The notes: a model not told the origin generated them from the sequence alone. A DNA stretch of 27,997 nt from an uncultured Bacteroidales bacterium (GCA_905210435.1 CAJLWO010000036.1:1-27997); one strand, 5' to 3'. Positions 5,899-15,213 are shown, counted from the first letter of the stretch. Numbers and translations: made by a program.

Positions 5899-8082
5899 TC
5901 AATTGCCCTGTTCGGAAAGGAATTTTATCCTTACCAGGCGTATCTCCTCCTCGGTGTATTCGTTGCCGAGCTCCTTGAACGCCGATTCGAGGTCGTCGCT
6001 CTCGCTCTCGCGGAAATATTCATAGATGTCCTCCTGGCGGTCGTCATCCATAATCTCGTTGAGGAAGTAGGATATGTTGATTTTTGTGCCCGAATATACA
6101 ATCGCCTCCACTTCGTCGAGAAGCTCGTTGAACTCCAGCCCTTTGGAGTTGGCGAGCTCGTCGAGCGCTATTTTACGGTCGATGGCCTGTATGATGGAGA
6201 TTTTCAGTTTGCTCTTGTTGGCCACGCTGCGCACGCGCAGGTCCTCGGGACGTTCGATCTCGTTTTCCTCCACGTGGGTCTTTATTACCTTTATGAAGCT
6301 CTCGCCGTAGCGTTTTGCCTTGCCGGCTCCCACGCCGGTGATATTCTGCAACTCCTCCATCGTGATGGGGTAGGTGGTGGCCATAGCCTCAAGCGACGGG
6401 TCCTGGAAGATGACGTAAGGGGGCAGGTCGTACTGTTTGGCTATCTTCTTGCGCAGGTCCTTGAGTATGGAGTAAAGCTCGGGGTCAACGGCACACGTGC
6501 CGCCGCTCTTTGCGGTCGGGCCTTCCTCGTCGTCCCCTCCGAATTCATTGTCCTCGACCACTTTGAATGAAGTGGGCTTGTGGATATATTTCTTACCCTT
6601 GGCGGTGACTTTGAGCACGCCGAAATTCTCGATCTCCCTGTCGAGATAACCGGCTATGACCGCCTGGCGTATGATTGCAGCGAGCATGCGCGGGTCGCTG
6701 CCCTGTTCGCATCCGAACACCTCGAGCTCGTCGTGCTGGTATGATTTTACATCGGCTGTCTCTTTTCCGAGGAGCACATCTATAATATATTCAGCTTTAA
6801 ATTTTTCTTTAAGTGCGGTGACAGTTTCAATCACGGCACACAATTCTTCTTTTGCTTCCACTTGTTTTTTAGGATTTAAACAATTGTCACAATTACCGCA
6901 GTTGTCGCTCGTGAATTCTTCGCCGAAATAGTGCAGCAGCATCTTTCGCCGGCAAAGCGACGACTCGGCGTAGGCCGCTGTCTCTACAAGCAGCTGCTTG
7001 CCGATTTCCTGTTCGGACACCGGTTTTCCCTGCATGAATTTTTCCATTTTCTGCAGGTCCTTGGCCGAATAGAATGTTATGCAGCGTCCTTCGCCCCCGT
7101 CACGTCCGGCGCGTCCCGTCTCCTGATAGTAGCCTTCGAGGCTTTTCGGCATGTCATAGTGGATTACAAACCTTACGTCGGGTTTGTCGATTCCCATGCC
7201 GAACGCTATCGTGGCCACGATAACGTCGATGTCTTCCATCAGGAAGGCGTCCTGGTTGGCCGAGCGGGTGGCGGAGTCCATGCCTGCATGGTAGGGGAGC
7301 GCCTTTATGTCGTTGAGCACAAGCATTTCAGCGAGTTCTTCAACCTTTTTGCGGCTCAGGCAGTATATTATGCCCGAGTGACCCGGATTATTCTTGATAT
7401 ATTTGATGATTTCCCTGTCAATATTGCTTGTCTTTGACCTTACCTCGTAATAGAGGTTCTCGCGGTTGAACGACGATTTGAACACCAGCGAGTCGGCCAT
7501 GCCGAGGTTTTTCTGTATGTCGTGCTGCACCTTGGGCGTGGCGGTAGCGGTGAGCGCTATCACCGGACGACGCGATATCTCGTTGATTATAGGGCGTATG
7601 CGCCGGTATTCGGGACGGAAATCGTGCCCCCATTCCGATATGCAGTGCGCCTCGTCGACCGCGTAAAACGATATGTCGACCGATTTGAGGAACTCTATGT
7701 TCTCCTCCTTGGTCAGTGACTCGGGCGCCACATACAGCAGTTTGGTAAGGCCCTCCTTGACGTCGGCTCTCACTTTCTCTATTGCCGTGCGGTTGAGCGA
7801 CGAGTTGAGGAAGTGGGCTACACCCTCGGCCTCGCTGTAGTTGCGCATGGCATCGACCTGGTTTTTCATCAGGGCTATAAGCGGCGATATGACTATGGCG
7901 GTTCCGGGCATCAGCAGCGACGGCAGCTGATAGCATAGCGATTTGCCCCCTCCTGTCGGCATCAGCACGAAGACATCCTCGCCGTTCATCAGCGAAAGGA
8001 TTATATCTTCTTGGTTACCCTTGAAGTGGTCAAAGCCGAAGTGACGTTTGAGCGCCTCGCTCAGTTGTTGTTTGCTCACCAT
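5899..8082 (-). CDS. recQ: ATP-dependent DNA helicase RecQ
   Basis: This 727-residue 3'-5' helicase of DNA repair has Walker A TGGGKS (43-48), DEAH box (144-147), motif VI region QETGRAGRDGG (~321-331), the four-cysteine zinc cluster C378/C396/C399/C402, a winged-helix RQC domain, and an HRDC domain (~525-605). It is longer than E. coli RecQ because of an acidic C-terminal tail. It lies 159 bp downstream of clpX on the same strand. A 120-bp patch inside the gene (6781-6900, just after the zinc cluster) is about 32% GC against ~52% in the flanking 60-bp blocks; it encodes a Lys/Glu-rich linker and the last zinc cysteines. The gene looks intact. Confidence 0.97.
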   Translation of the reverse strand: MVSKQQLSEALKRHFGFDHFKGNQEDIILSLMNGEDVFVLMPTGGGKSLCYQLPSLLMPGTAIVISPLIALMKNQVDAMRNYSEAEGVAHFLNSSLNRTAIEKVRADVKEGLTKLLYVAPESLTKEENIEFLKSVDISFYAVDEAHCISEWGHDFRPEYRRIRPIINEISRRPVIALTATATPKVQHDIQKNLGMADSLVFKSSFNRENLYYEVRSKTSNIDREIIKYIKNNPGHSGIIYCLSRKKVEELAEMLVLNDIKALPYHAGMDSATRSANQDAFLMEDIDVIVATIAFGMGIDKPDVRFVIHYDMPKSLEGYYQETGRAGRDGGEGRCITFYSAKDLQKMEKFMQGKPVSEQEIGKQLLVETAAYAESSLCRRKMLLHYFGEEFTSDNCGNCDNCLNPKKQVEAKEELCAVIETVTALKEKFKAEYIIDVLLGKETADVKSYQHDELEVFGCEQGSDPRMLAAIIRQAVIAGYLDREIENFGVLKVTAKGKKYIHKPTSFKVVEDNEFGGDDEEGPTAKSGGTCAVDPELYSILKDLRKKIAKQYDLPPYVIFQDPSLEAMATTYPITMEELQNITGVGAGKAKRYGESFIKVIKTHVEENEIERPEDLRVRSVANKSKLKISIIQAIDRKIALDELANSKGLEFNELLDEVEAIVYSGTKINISYFLNEIMDDDRQEDIYEYFRESESDDLESAFKELGNEYTEEEIRLVRIKFLSEQGN

Positions 8083-8241
8083 GTTGTCATAATATTTTGC
8101 GTCCGGAGCCGTGCCGACACTGTCTGTGCCGGCCGTCTGCCGGGCGTTAAGGTTACTGATAGCTTAAATGTATATATCCTGTGAAAAATCTTTTGTTAAA
8201 GAGTTGTTGCGATATTGATAGAGGATGGAGAGGAGCGGTTG

Positions 8242-9507
8242 TCAGACTATGGTTTGGGAGAGGATTTCAAGATTGGTGGCGGCGAGTTTTCCGGCCACGT
8301 AGTCTTTGGTTACCTCCAGTGATTTCTTTTTCGTCGACGGTATCTCATACATGGCGTCAATCATCACGGTTTCGACTATGGAACGGAGTCCGCGGGCGCC
8401 GAGTTTGTATTCGACAGCCTTGTCGACCATGTAGTCGAGAGCTTCGTCGGTGAACGTCAGCTCCACGCCGTCCATGGCGAAAAGTTTCCTGTACTGGCGG
8501 GTGATGGCGTTGCTCGGCTCGGTGAGCACGCGGCGCAGGGCGTCGCGGTCGAGCGGGTCGAGGTGCGTCAGTATGGGCAGTCGGCCTATTATCTCGGGGA
8601 TGAGGCCGAACGATTTCAAATCCTGCGGGGCGACGTATTCCAGATAGTTGTCGCGGTTGATGCGTTCCTTGGCCTTGTCGGTCGAGAATCCCACCGTGTG
8701 GGTGTTGAGCCTGTGGGCTATCTTCTGGTCGATGCCGTCGAATGCACCGCCGCATATGAAAAGTATGTTCTTGGTGTCGACAGGTATCATGCGTTGCTCC
8801 GGATGCTTGCGTCCTCCCTGCGGGGGTACGTTGACTATGGAGCCTTCGAGCAGCTTGAGCAGTCCCTGCTGCACGCCTTCGCCCGATACGTCGCGGGTGA
8901 TTGACGGATTGTCGCCTTTGCGGGCTATCTTGTCGATTTCATCGATGAACACTATGCCGCGCTCGGCTTTCTCCACATCGTAGTCAGCTGCCTGGAGCAG
9001 ACGCGTCAGGAGGCTTTCGATATCCTCGCCCACATATCCTGCCTGAGTGAGCACCGTGGCGTCAACGATGGTGAACGGCACGTCGAGCATCTTGGCTATC
9101 GTCTTGGCAAGCAGTGTTTTGCCTGTGCCGGTCGGACCCACCATGATGATGTTGCTCTTCTCGATGTCGACATCGTCGTCGGTAGGCTGGTTCAGTCGTT
9201 TGTAGTGGTTGTAGACGGCTACCGAAAGATATTTTTTCGCATCCTCCTGCCCGATGACATATTTGTCGAGAAATTCTTTGATTTCCTTTGGCTTGGGTAT
9301 CCTGGCCTCTTTTTGGGGCGCCTTCTCCTTGGCGGCGTCGGTGCCTGCGGCCAGCTGCTTGAACTCCTCTATGTGGGAGTGGAGCATGTTGAGGCACTGG
9401 TCACAGATATACACATCCTGATAGACACCCGAGGGGAGGAGTATGTTGACCTCCTTCTCCGTGCGCCCGCAGAATGCGCATATATCCTGATTCTGTTTTT
9501 TCGCCAT
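8242..9507 (-). CDS. clpX: ClpX, ATP-dependent Clp protease unfoldase subunit
   Basis: This 421-residue AAA+ unfoldase recognises substrates and feeds them to ClpP. Visible features are an N-terminal C4 zinc-binding domain (C10, C13, C35, C38), Walker A GPTGTGKT (124-131), pore loop GYVG (157-160), Walker B VFIDEID (186-192), and a sensor-2 GARGLRS near the C-terminus. The ClpP-docking loop reads VGF (273-275) where many ClpX have IGF, a mild variation that keeps the hydrophobic contacts. It follows clpP with a 6-bp gap. Length is normal. Confidence 0.98.
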   Translation of the reverse strand: MAKKQNQDICAFCGRTEKEVNILLPSGVYQDVYICDQCLNMLHSHIEEFKQLAAGTDAAKEKAPQKEARIPKPKEIKEFLDKYVIGQEDAKKYLSVAVYNHYKRLNQPTDDDVDIEKSNIIMVGPTGTGKTLLAKTIAKMLDVPFTIVDATVLTQAGYVGEDIESLLTRLLQAADYDVEKAERGIVFIDEIDKIARKGDNPSITRDVSGEGVQQGLLKLLEGSIVNVPPQGGRKHPEQRMIPVDTKNILFICGGAFDGIDQKIAHRLNTHTVGFSTDKAKERINRDNYLEYVAPQDLKSFGLIPEIIGRLPILTHLDPLDRDALRRVLTEPSNAITRQYRKLFAMDGVELTFTDEALDYMVDKAVEYKLGARGLRSIVETVMIDAMYEIPSTKKKSLEVTKDYVAGKLAATNLEILSQTIV

Positions 9508-9513
9508 TGTCGT

Positions 9514-10221
9514 TTACTTGTCTTTTATGCGCACCAGAACGTCGTCAATCATGCCGTAATCCTTGGCCTCGTATGCTGTCATCCAGTAGTCGCGGTCGGA
9601 GTCGCGTTCGACTTTCTCAAACGGCTGTCCCGAATGGTCTGATATGATTGTGTAGAGTTCTTTTTTGAGTTTCTGGATTTCACGTGCGGTGATTTCGATG
9701 TCGGAAGCCTGTCCCTGTGCGCCGCCCATCGGCTGGTGTATCATCACGCGTGAATGCTTCAGCGCGAAACGCTTCCCTTTCTCGCCTGCCACGAGGAGCA
9801 CTGCGGCCATCGAGGCAGCCATGCCGGTGCATATAGTCGATACGTCGCTCTTGATATACTGCATGGTGTCGTAGATGCCGAGACCTGCGTATACCGAGCC
9901 GCCGGGCGAGTTGATGTAGATTGACACATCCTTGCCGGGGTCGGCCGAGTCGAGATAAAGAAGCTGGGCCTGGATGACATTGGCTGTATAGTCGTTGACA
10001 TCAGTGCCGAGGAATATGATGCGGTCCATCATCAGACGTGAGAACACGTCCATCTGCGCTACGTTGAGCTGGCGTTCCTCTATGATGGTGGGGGAAATGT
10101 AGCTTGCTGCTATGGATTGAGCTCCGCGGGATGTGGCAGAGACATATTGGTCGAGTGCCAACCCGTTCATCCCCAGATGTTTTACTGCGTAATTTCTGAA
10201 ATCGTTATTCATAATCTTCAA
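9514..10221 (-). CDS. clpP: ClpP, ATP-dependent Clp protease proteolytic subunit
   Basis: This 235-residue serine protease forms the double-heptamer chamber of ClpXP. The catalytic Ser137 is in GMAASMAA and His162 in MIHQPMGG. Asp211, in the segment ERDSDRD, lies at the spacing seen in E. coli ClpP. An N-terminal extension of ~25-30 residues over E. coli is usual in Bacteroidetes and probably includes a processed propeptide. An in-frame ATG three codons later (10212) is an equally possible start. clpX follows after 6 bp. I recall the trigger factor gene preceding clpP in many Bacteroides; here a gene-free stretch lies upstream. Confidence 0.97.
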   Translation of the reverse strand: MKIMNNDFRNYAVKHLGMNGLALDQYVSATSRGAQSIAASYISPTIIEERQLNVAQMDVFSRLMMDRIIFLGTDVNDYTANVIQAQLLYLDSADPGKDVSIYINSPGGSVYAGLGIYDTMQYIKSDVSTICTGMAASMAAVLLVAGEKGKRFALKHSRVMIHQPMGGAQGQASDIEITAREIQKLKKELYTIISDHSGQPFEKVERDSDRDYWMTAYEAKDYGMIDDVLVRIKDK

Positions 10222-10438
10222 TTATATACCTTAGATTGATTTTTATAAAATATAAAAATTCTGAAGTCGTTGCTATTGTCAATCACTTCTTGCCAATATC
10301 AAAGATAATAAAAAAAAACAAAACGCACAAAAAAAATCATGATAATGGACGGGTATATAAATATTTTATTCAAAAAAGTGGATATAGTATAGCCCGGTTA
10401 TATCCCTCCGCAGGTGTCGCCGAATACAATTATATCCG

Positions 10439-10459
10439 GCCGCGGTTTTTAACCGCGGC
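10439..10459. repeat. REP-like palindrome, copy 1
   Basis: A perfect 9-bp inverted repeat, GCCGCGGTT-ttt-AACCGCGGC. It would form a strong hairpin and lies in the gap between clpP and the UlaG-like gene, so it could also act as a terminator or RNA stabiliser. Confidence 0.7.
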
Positions 10460-10492
10460 TACTACTATACTGATTGCCAGGCTGATATAATA

Positions 10493-10513
10493 GCCCCGGT
10501 TCTTAACTGCGGT
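10493..10513. repeat. REP-like palindrome, copy 2 (imperfect)
   Basis: This 21-bp segment matches copy 1 at 17 of 21 positions and lies 54 bp further on. Its palindrome is degraded. Two related copies in one gap suggest a dispersed repeat family rather than chance. Confidence 0.55.
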
Positions 10514-10549
10514 CGGGGTTGGCTTTGCACCTGGTCGGCATGTATGGCA

Positions 10550-11290
10550 TCATTTCCTGACGGCCATCTTTCCGTCAAGCTCCACTGACTCGCCGGGCAC
10601 ATGGAGGCAGAAGCTATCGGTATTGTCGGTCGTATAGTCCTCAAACTCGCATGCGGCCTTGTAGGCTCCCCAGAAGTGCATCGGGAAGAAATATTTTACC
10701 GCGATGTTCTCGAGGAACAGGCGTGCGCCGTCGGCATAGTCGACACCCAGACGCGGGTCGACGGGGAAGAACGCAATGTCAATCTTCGGCGCGTATTGTT
10801 CAAGTTTTTGGATTATATGTACGAAACTGTTGTATGCCTCCTTTACCTCCTCTACGGTCGACTCTTCGTTCCAGTGCCAGTAGTTGAGGTCGCCGGCATG
10901 GAATATCCTGCGTCCGTCGGGAAGTGTGACGAGGAAACTGACACCTGCGTCGGTCGAGCCGAATGCCCTTACATCGAGGCCGCCGAGCAATCCGGGCACC
11001 TCGTCGCCGGGACTTACCCATGCCACCGGCATGTCGTCATGCACGACTTTGGAGAAAATATCGTTGGAGAGCACATACTGCACCTCGCGGTCCTGGGCGA
11101 GAGTGAAGATGGCGGGATTGAAATGGTCGGGATGATGGTGCGATACGAAAAACACTACCGGAAGTTCCGGATTCTCACGTATCACTTTTACCAATGCGCC
11201 GGTCGGGTCGCGAAAATAGTCGAAAACTGCTACCGCTGTGGGAAGGACGAGAGCGAATCCGCTGTGGTCCAGATAGGTCACCTTAATCAT
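10550..11290 (-). CDS. UlaG-like metallo-beta-lactamase-fold hydrolase
   Basis: This 246-residue cytoplasmic protein has the metal-binding motif H-H-H-P-D-H (residues 51-56) and the second-site segment FHAGDLNYW (His and Asp ligands), typical of the UlaG/L-ascorbate-6-phosphate lactonase-like branch of the MBL fold. The true substrate cannot be told from sequence. I chose the ATG at 11290, giving MIKVTYLDHSG, because the family begins its first strand here; an upstream in-frame ATG at 11311 would add seven unlikely residues. It is the last gene of a same-strand series, 88 bp after the PhnP-like gene. Confidence 0.82.
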   Translation of the reverse strand: MIKVTYLDHSGFALVLPTAVAVFDYFRDPTGALVKVIRENPELPVVFFVSHHHPDHFNPAIFTLAQDREVQYVLSNDIFSKVVHDDMPVAWVSPGDEVPGLLGGLDVRAFGSTDAGVSFLVTLPDGRRIFHAGDLNYWHWNEESTVEEVKEAYNSFVHIIQKLEQYAPKIDIAFFPVDPRLGVDYADGARLFLENIAVKYFFPMHFWGAYKAACEFEDYTTDNTDSFCLHVPGESVELDGKMAVRK

Positions 11291-11378
11291 AATACAGATA
11301 TTTATATTCAACGTTAATATCCGGATTGCCGATGATTGAGGCGTCAGGCGGCATGCGTCGGAATGTTCCCCCTGTCCG

Positions 11379-12143
11379 TTAATCCGGAATTTCTATTGTC
11401 TCGCCGTCGACAGCCGGTCTGACATTGTCGGGAAGCCCCGGGGCTACCTTCGCATAAAGTCCCATATCATGGCTGATATGGGTCAGATAGGCTATTCTCG
11501 GTCTGACTATTCTAATAACGTCGAGCGCCTGCGATAGGTTCAGGTGCGAGATATGCTCGGCGGGACGGAGCGCGTTGATTACGAGAGTGTCTATGCCTGT
11601 GATGGCTGTGACGGTCTCTTCGGGAATTTCCTTGGCGTCGGTGATATATGCCAGATTGCCTGTTTTGAAGCCGACGATGTCTAAAAGGTAATGCTTCACG
11701 GGAAGCGGCAGTATGCTTATGCCTTTGACGGTGAAAGGTTTCATCGGCTCTATGACATGAGGATGAAGCACCGGGGCGCCGGGGTATGGGTGCTCGGCGA
11801 AGCAGTATGGTACCTTATGGCGCAAATCCTCGATGTCGGGAGCCTGCGCGTAGATGTCGAAACCGTCGGGATAGCAGTATGGCCGCAGGTCGTCGATGCC
11901 GCCTACGTGGTCATAGTGCGTGTGGGTGATGAGCAGAGCGTCGAGCGGCGGCGAACCGGCACCGAGTATCTGTTCCCTCAGGTCGGGACCCGCGTCGATG
12001 AGTATGTCGGTGTCGCCGGCGTGTACGATTGCCGATGCACGCAGGCGCCGGTCACGCGGGTCGTCGGAGCGGCATACCTCGCAGCCGCATCCTATCATCG
12101 GCACACCGGTCGATGTGCCTGTGCCGAGAAAAGTGAGTCGCAT
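11379..12143 (-). CDS. PhnP-like metallo-beta-lactamase-fold phosphodiesterase
   Basis: This 254-residue protein begins MRLTFLGTGTSTGVP and contains C19-G-C21-E-V-C24, the cysteine cluster that holds a structural zinc in PhnP. It also has the catalytic H74-T-H76-Y-D78-H79 motif and later LPVKH and ITDAKE segments carrying further metal ligands. PhnP itself opens 5-phosphoribosyl 1,2-cyclic phosphate; Bacteroidetes relatives are usually annotated as MBL-fold hydrolases. No other phn genes are nearby, so a cyclic phosphodiester is a guess for the substrate. It follows the lipoprotein gene by 6 bp, which makes co-transcription very likely. Confidence 0.87.
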   Translation of the reverse strand: MRLTFLGTGTSTGVPMIGCGCEVCRSDDPRDRRLRASAIVHAGDTDILIDAGPDLREQILGAGSPPLDALLITHTHYDHVGGIDDLRPYCYPDGFDIYAQAPDIEDLRHKVPYCFAEHPYPGAPVLHPHVIEPMKPFTVKGISILPLPVKHYLLDIVGFKTGNLAYITDAKEIPEETVTAITGIDTLVINALRPAEHISHLNLSQALDVIRIVRPRIAYLTHISHDMGLYAKVAPGLPDNVRPAVDGETIEIPD

Positions 12144-12149
12144 AGTTCG

Positions 12150-13067
12150 TTAGTGAATTTCGGCCAGCAGGCCGTCGATGAATATCAGGTAGGCGCCGTT
12201 GTCGCATGTCCAGCTCTCGAAGAAACTGCCGCCGTTGTGCCATTTTCTGATGTCGCGCGGCGCGCCGAGTGCCAGATGGCATTCTATGGTAGTCATGCCG
12301 GGCGCCACGCGCGAGTTTGCGATGTTTTCCCATACGCTGTCGGTTATCGCCGGGTAGCGCAGGCGCGGGTCGGACAACTCGAACAGCTTGTCGAAATTGC
12401 GTGTCGAGCTTCGGGCGTTGCCGACCGTCATGGCCACTGACGACGGGTTGCCGAGGTCGTCGGTGATGTCGACACGCAGGGGATAGTCTGCATTGCCGGG
12501 CGCCACGTCGCGTATGGTGACTCCGACGTAGCGGCGTCCGCGGGCCACAGGCGTAAGCTCACTGTCGACGCGCAGCGGGGATATGATGTAAAATTTCTTT
12601 CCGGCGAGAATGCGGCGTGCGTTGTCGGTCATGTCAAGGTCTACGCTCATGGGCAGTGTGACCGACGCCGATAGCGACGATGGGGGCACTCCGATTTTGT
12701 AGCGTAGCGTTTCGGCCGGTGCGTTGCCGTTCTCCTTATGGAATGTCAGCACGCTCACCGTATCGCCGATTATGGATATTTCATCGGTCAGGCTGTCGAA
12801 CACAAGCACTTCGCCCGATGCAATCGCCGGCTCTTTCTCAAAGAGAAGCGACAGTTTCGGGTCGGTGATGAGAAAACGGCGTCCGCTTTCCCATTGCGTC
12901 ACACTCGGAGGTGCGAGGCGCGCGGCAAAGTCGGCCTCTTCGTTGACCGGCGGCACCACACGGTCAACATCTTTGGCTGTAATACGCGGCGTGCTCTCTA
13001 TCCCTGTGAAACAGCTTGTCAGGGACAGACAGCACGCCGGTATGATTATTAAGCGGGCAAATTTCAC
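12150..13067 (-). CDS. putative lipoprotein of unknown function
   Basis: This 305-residue protein starts with GTG (13067-13065). The start overlaps the TGA of the upstream peptidase gene as GTGA, so the two are translationally coupled. The N-terminus is a lipoprotein signal: a hydrophobic stretch, then LTSC with the lipidated cysteine near residue 19. The rest is beta-rich and shows no catalytic motif I recognise. A domain around residues 90-240 has regular strands, and a C-terminal part (~245-305) contains APGMTTIECHLALGAPRDIRKW, which resembles the SmpA/BamE-type small domain that follows similar lipoproteins. It would sit at the envelope, perhaps with the secreted peptidase. Confidence 0.82.
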   Translation of the reverse strand: MKFARLIIIPACCLSLTSCFTGIESTPRITAKDVDRVVPPVNEEADFAARLAPPSVTQWESGRRFLITDPKLSLLFEKEPAIASGEVLVFDSLTDEISIIGDTVSVLTFHKENGNAPAETLRYKIGVPPSSLSASVTLPMSVDLDMTDNARRILAGKKFYIISPLRVDSELTPVARGRRYVGVTIRDVAPGNADYPLRVDITDDLGNPSSVAMTVGNARSSTRNFDKLFELSDPRLRYPAITDSVWENIANSRVAPGMTTIECHLALGAPRDIRKWHNGGSFFESWTCDNGAYLIFIDGLLAEIH

Positions 13068-15193
13068 TCTGTCACGGGGTCGATGCCCAGATTATAGTAG
13101 ATGAATGAATAGAGGTCGGTATATTCGTCGATGACCTTGCTTATCGGTTTGCCGGCTCCGTGACCCGCCTTGGAGTCGATGCGTATGAGCTTGGGCTTGT
13201 CGCCGGTGTCCGATGCCTGAAGCACTGCGGCGTATTTGAACGAGTGGGCCGGCACCACGCGGTCGTCATGGTCGGCCGTGGTGACGAGTATGGCCGGATA
13301 GGGCGTGCCGTCGTTCTTGATGTTGTGCATGGGGGAGTAGGAGCGCAGATAGGCTGCCATCTCGGGTGAGTCGGCCGATGTGCCGTAGTCCGACGCCCAG
13401 TTCCATCCGATGGTGAACAGATGGTAGCGGAGCATGTCCATGACCCCTACGCGGGGTATCGCCACCGCGAAAAGGTCGGGACGCATGTTGACGCATGCGC
13501 CTACGAGGAGGCCGCCGTTGCTTCCGCCTTCAATCACTATGCGCTCGGGCTTGGTGTAGCCCTCCTTTATGAGATATTCGGCAGCGGAGATGAAGTCGTC
13601 GAATACGTTTTTCTTCTGCATCTTCGTGCCGGCCTCGTGCCATCTGTCGCCGTATTCGGCGCCGCCGCGCAGGTTTGCCTCGGCATAGATGCCGCCGTTT
13701 TCAAGCCAGTTCAGCCGGTTGGTCGAGAAGCCCGGGCCGAGGGCGATATTGAAGCCGCCGTAGCCATAGAGGTATACGGGATTGGAGCCGTCACGCTTTA
13801 TACCCTTTTTGTAGGTGAGATGCATGTGCACCTGCGTTCCATCGGCCGAAGGATAGAACACCTCTTCGGTGACATAGTCCTCGGGGTTGAAGCCGGCCAC
13901 TTCCGCACGTTCGGTAAGCGTGCTCTCGCCTGTGGCCGTGTCATACTTGTAGTGGGCCCACGGCTGCAGGTAGTTGGTCACGTTATAGTATACCTCGTCG
14001 TGGTGGCGCGAGCTTGAGAATGCCGCGCTTGCAATCGACGGGAGCTTTATCTCGCGTATGAAATTGCCGTTGAGGTCATAGAGAGCCGGATGCGACGACG
14101 CGTCGCGCTGATAGTTGACTATCAGTTTGTCGCCTGCCATCTGCGCGCCTGCCATCACTGCGTCGCTTTCAGGTATGAGTTCACGCCAGTTTTCGCGTGA
14201 AGGATTGCTCACGGGAGCCGACATGAGGCGGTAGTTGGGCGCGTCGACCGATGTGGTGAAGTAGATGGTGTCGCCGATTACGTCGACAATCTCCACGATG
14301 TTATCCTGCGACGGCTCCATCACCTTCCACTCCGAAGCGGGGTCGTCGAGGTCTTTTACTTTGATTGACGAGCCGAAGCCCTGGCCGCCTGCCATCAGGA
14401 ATATGTAATGGCTCTTGTCGGGCACATAGACCGAGTGGAAATAGAGCGGATGCTCTGTGTCTTCGTAAAACAGTTTGTCCTCCGACTGCGGAGTGCCCAC
14501 CTTGTGGTAATATATGCGGTGGTTTTCGTTGGCATTGGAAAATTCCTTTCCTGCCTCGGGAGCCGGATATGCGCTGTAGAAAAATCCGTCGCCGTACCAG
14601 TCGGCGCCGGTGAATTTCGCCCATTCGATATGGTCGGGCAGCAGACTTCCGGTCTCGGTGTCGAGCAGGTAGATCTCGCTCCAGTCCGAGCCGCTGCGGC
14701 TGATGGTGTAGGCCGTGTATTTGCCGTCGGGCGACATGAACACCCCGGTCAGCGCCACTGTGCCGTCATCGCTGAGCTTGTTCGGGTCGAGGAATACTTC
14801 CGGCTTGCCGTCGATGGTGGCTTTGCGGTAAAGCACCGACTGGTTCTGCATTCCGGAATTCTCGTAGAAATAGTAACGGTTGTCGTCGGCTTTCCACGGC
14901 AGACCCGTCTTCTTGTAGTTCTGCACCGAAGCCAGCTTTTTGCGTAGCCTCTCGCGGAACGGTATCTTTGACATGTAGTCCTCGGTAAGCTTGCGCTCGG
15001 CCTCCACCCATCGGAGTGTCGCGGCCGCAGTGTCGTTTTCGAGCGGACGGTATGTGTCGGTAACTGTGGTGCCGAAATAGGTGTCGGTCGCCGGATCGGC
15101 CGGAGCTTCCGGATATTGCAGACGTCCGGCAGCATCGGCCGTTACGGCTGCTGTGAGTGCCATTGTCGTGAGGATGATTGACGGTTTATTCAT
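13064..15193 (-). CDS. secreted prolyl oligopeptidase (S9A family)
   Basis: This 709-residue serine peptidase has a signal peptide (residues 1-22), so it acts outside the cytoplasm. An N-terminal seven-bladed propeller (~75-430) caps a C-terminal alpha/beta-hydrolase domain. Catalytic residues are visible: Ser558 in EGGSNGG, the Asp in DHDDRVVP (~643-644) and His678 in KAGHGAG. It would cleave short peptides after proline. Length matches the family. The upstream exonuclease gene ends 20 bp before it, and the downstream lipoprotein start overlaps its stop. Confidence 0.95.
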   Translation of the reverse strand: MNKPSIILTTMALTAAVTADAAGRLQYPEAPADPATDTYFGTTVTDTYRPLENDTAAATLRWVEAERKLTEDYMSKIPFRERLRKKLASVQNYKKTGLPWKADDNRYYFYENSGMQNQSVLYRKATIDGKPEVFLDPNKLSDDGTVALTGVFMSPDGKYTAYTISRSGSDWSEIYLLDTETGSLLPDHIEWAKFTGADWYGDGFFYSAYPAPEAGKEFSNANENHRIYYHKVGTPQSEDKLFYEDTEHPLYFHSVYVPDKSHYIFLMAGGQGFGSSIKVKDLDDPASEWKVMEPSQDNIVEIVDVIGDTIYFTTSVDAPNYRLMSAPVSNPSRENWRELIPESDAVMAGAQMAGDKLIVNYQRDASSHPALYDLNGNFIREIKLPSIASAAFSSSRHHDEVYYNVTNYLQPWAHYKYDTATGESTLTERAEVAGFNPEDYVTEEVFYPSADGTQVHMHLTYKKGIKRDGSNPVYLYGYGGFNIALGPGFSTNRLNWLENGGIYAEANLRGGAEYGDRWHEAGTKMQKKNVFDDFISAAEYLIKEGYTKPERIVIEGGSNGGLLVGACVNMRPDLFAVAIPRVGVMDMLRYHLFTIGWNWASDYGTSADSPEMAAYLRSYSPMHNIKNDGTPYPAILVTTADHDDRVVPAHSFKYAAVLQASDTGDKPKLIRIDSKAGHGAGKPISKVIDEYTDLYSFIYYNLGIDPVTE

Positions 15194-15213
15194 TTGATTG
15201 CTGTAGGTGGAGA

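Larger units (their letters stand above)
10222..10549. other. gene-free AT-rich stretch upstream of clpP with GC palindromes
   Basis: This 328-bp stretch has no convincing gene. The clpP-proximal half is very AT-rich with A-runs around 10290-10340 and should hold the clpP promoter, though no clean TAnnTTTG element is visible. The distal half carries REP-like palindromes. A small + strand reading frame (10236-10490) runs straight through the palindromes and is not credible. Confidence 0.6.

Noticed and set aside
5719..6570. Long + strand open frame of 283 codons opposite recQ and the ftsE-like gene
   Set aside because: It crosses two real genes with clear motifs on the other strand and has no recognisable domain.
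8083..8241. Possible small gene or RNA between clpX and recQ
   Set aside because: Only imperfect GTGCCG-type repeats are present (8110-8145). There is no open frame of note, no clean hairpin and no recognisable RNA.
10236..10490. 84-codon + strand frame between clpP and the UlaG-like gene
   Set aside because: It is low complexity (Lys/Asn-rich) in its first half and runs through a perfect GC palindrome in the second; no start signal or family pattern.
11691..12440. 249-codon + strand frame opposite the PhnP-like gene and lipoprotein
   Set aside because: It spans the junction of two well-supported minus-strand genes and lacks any domain signal.
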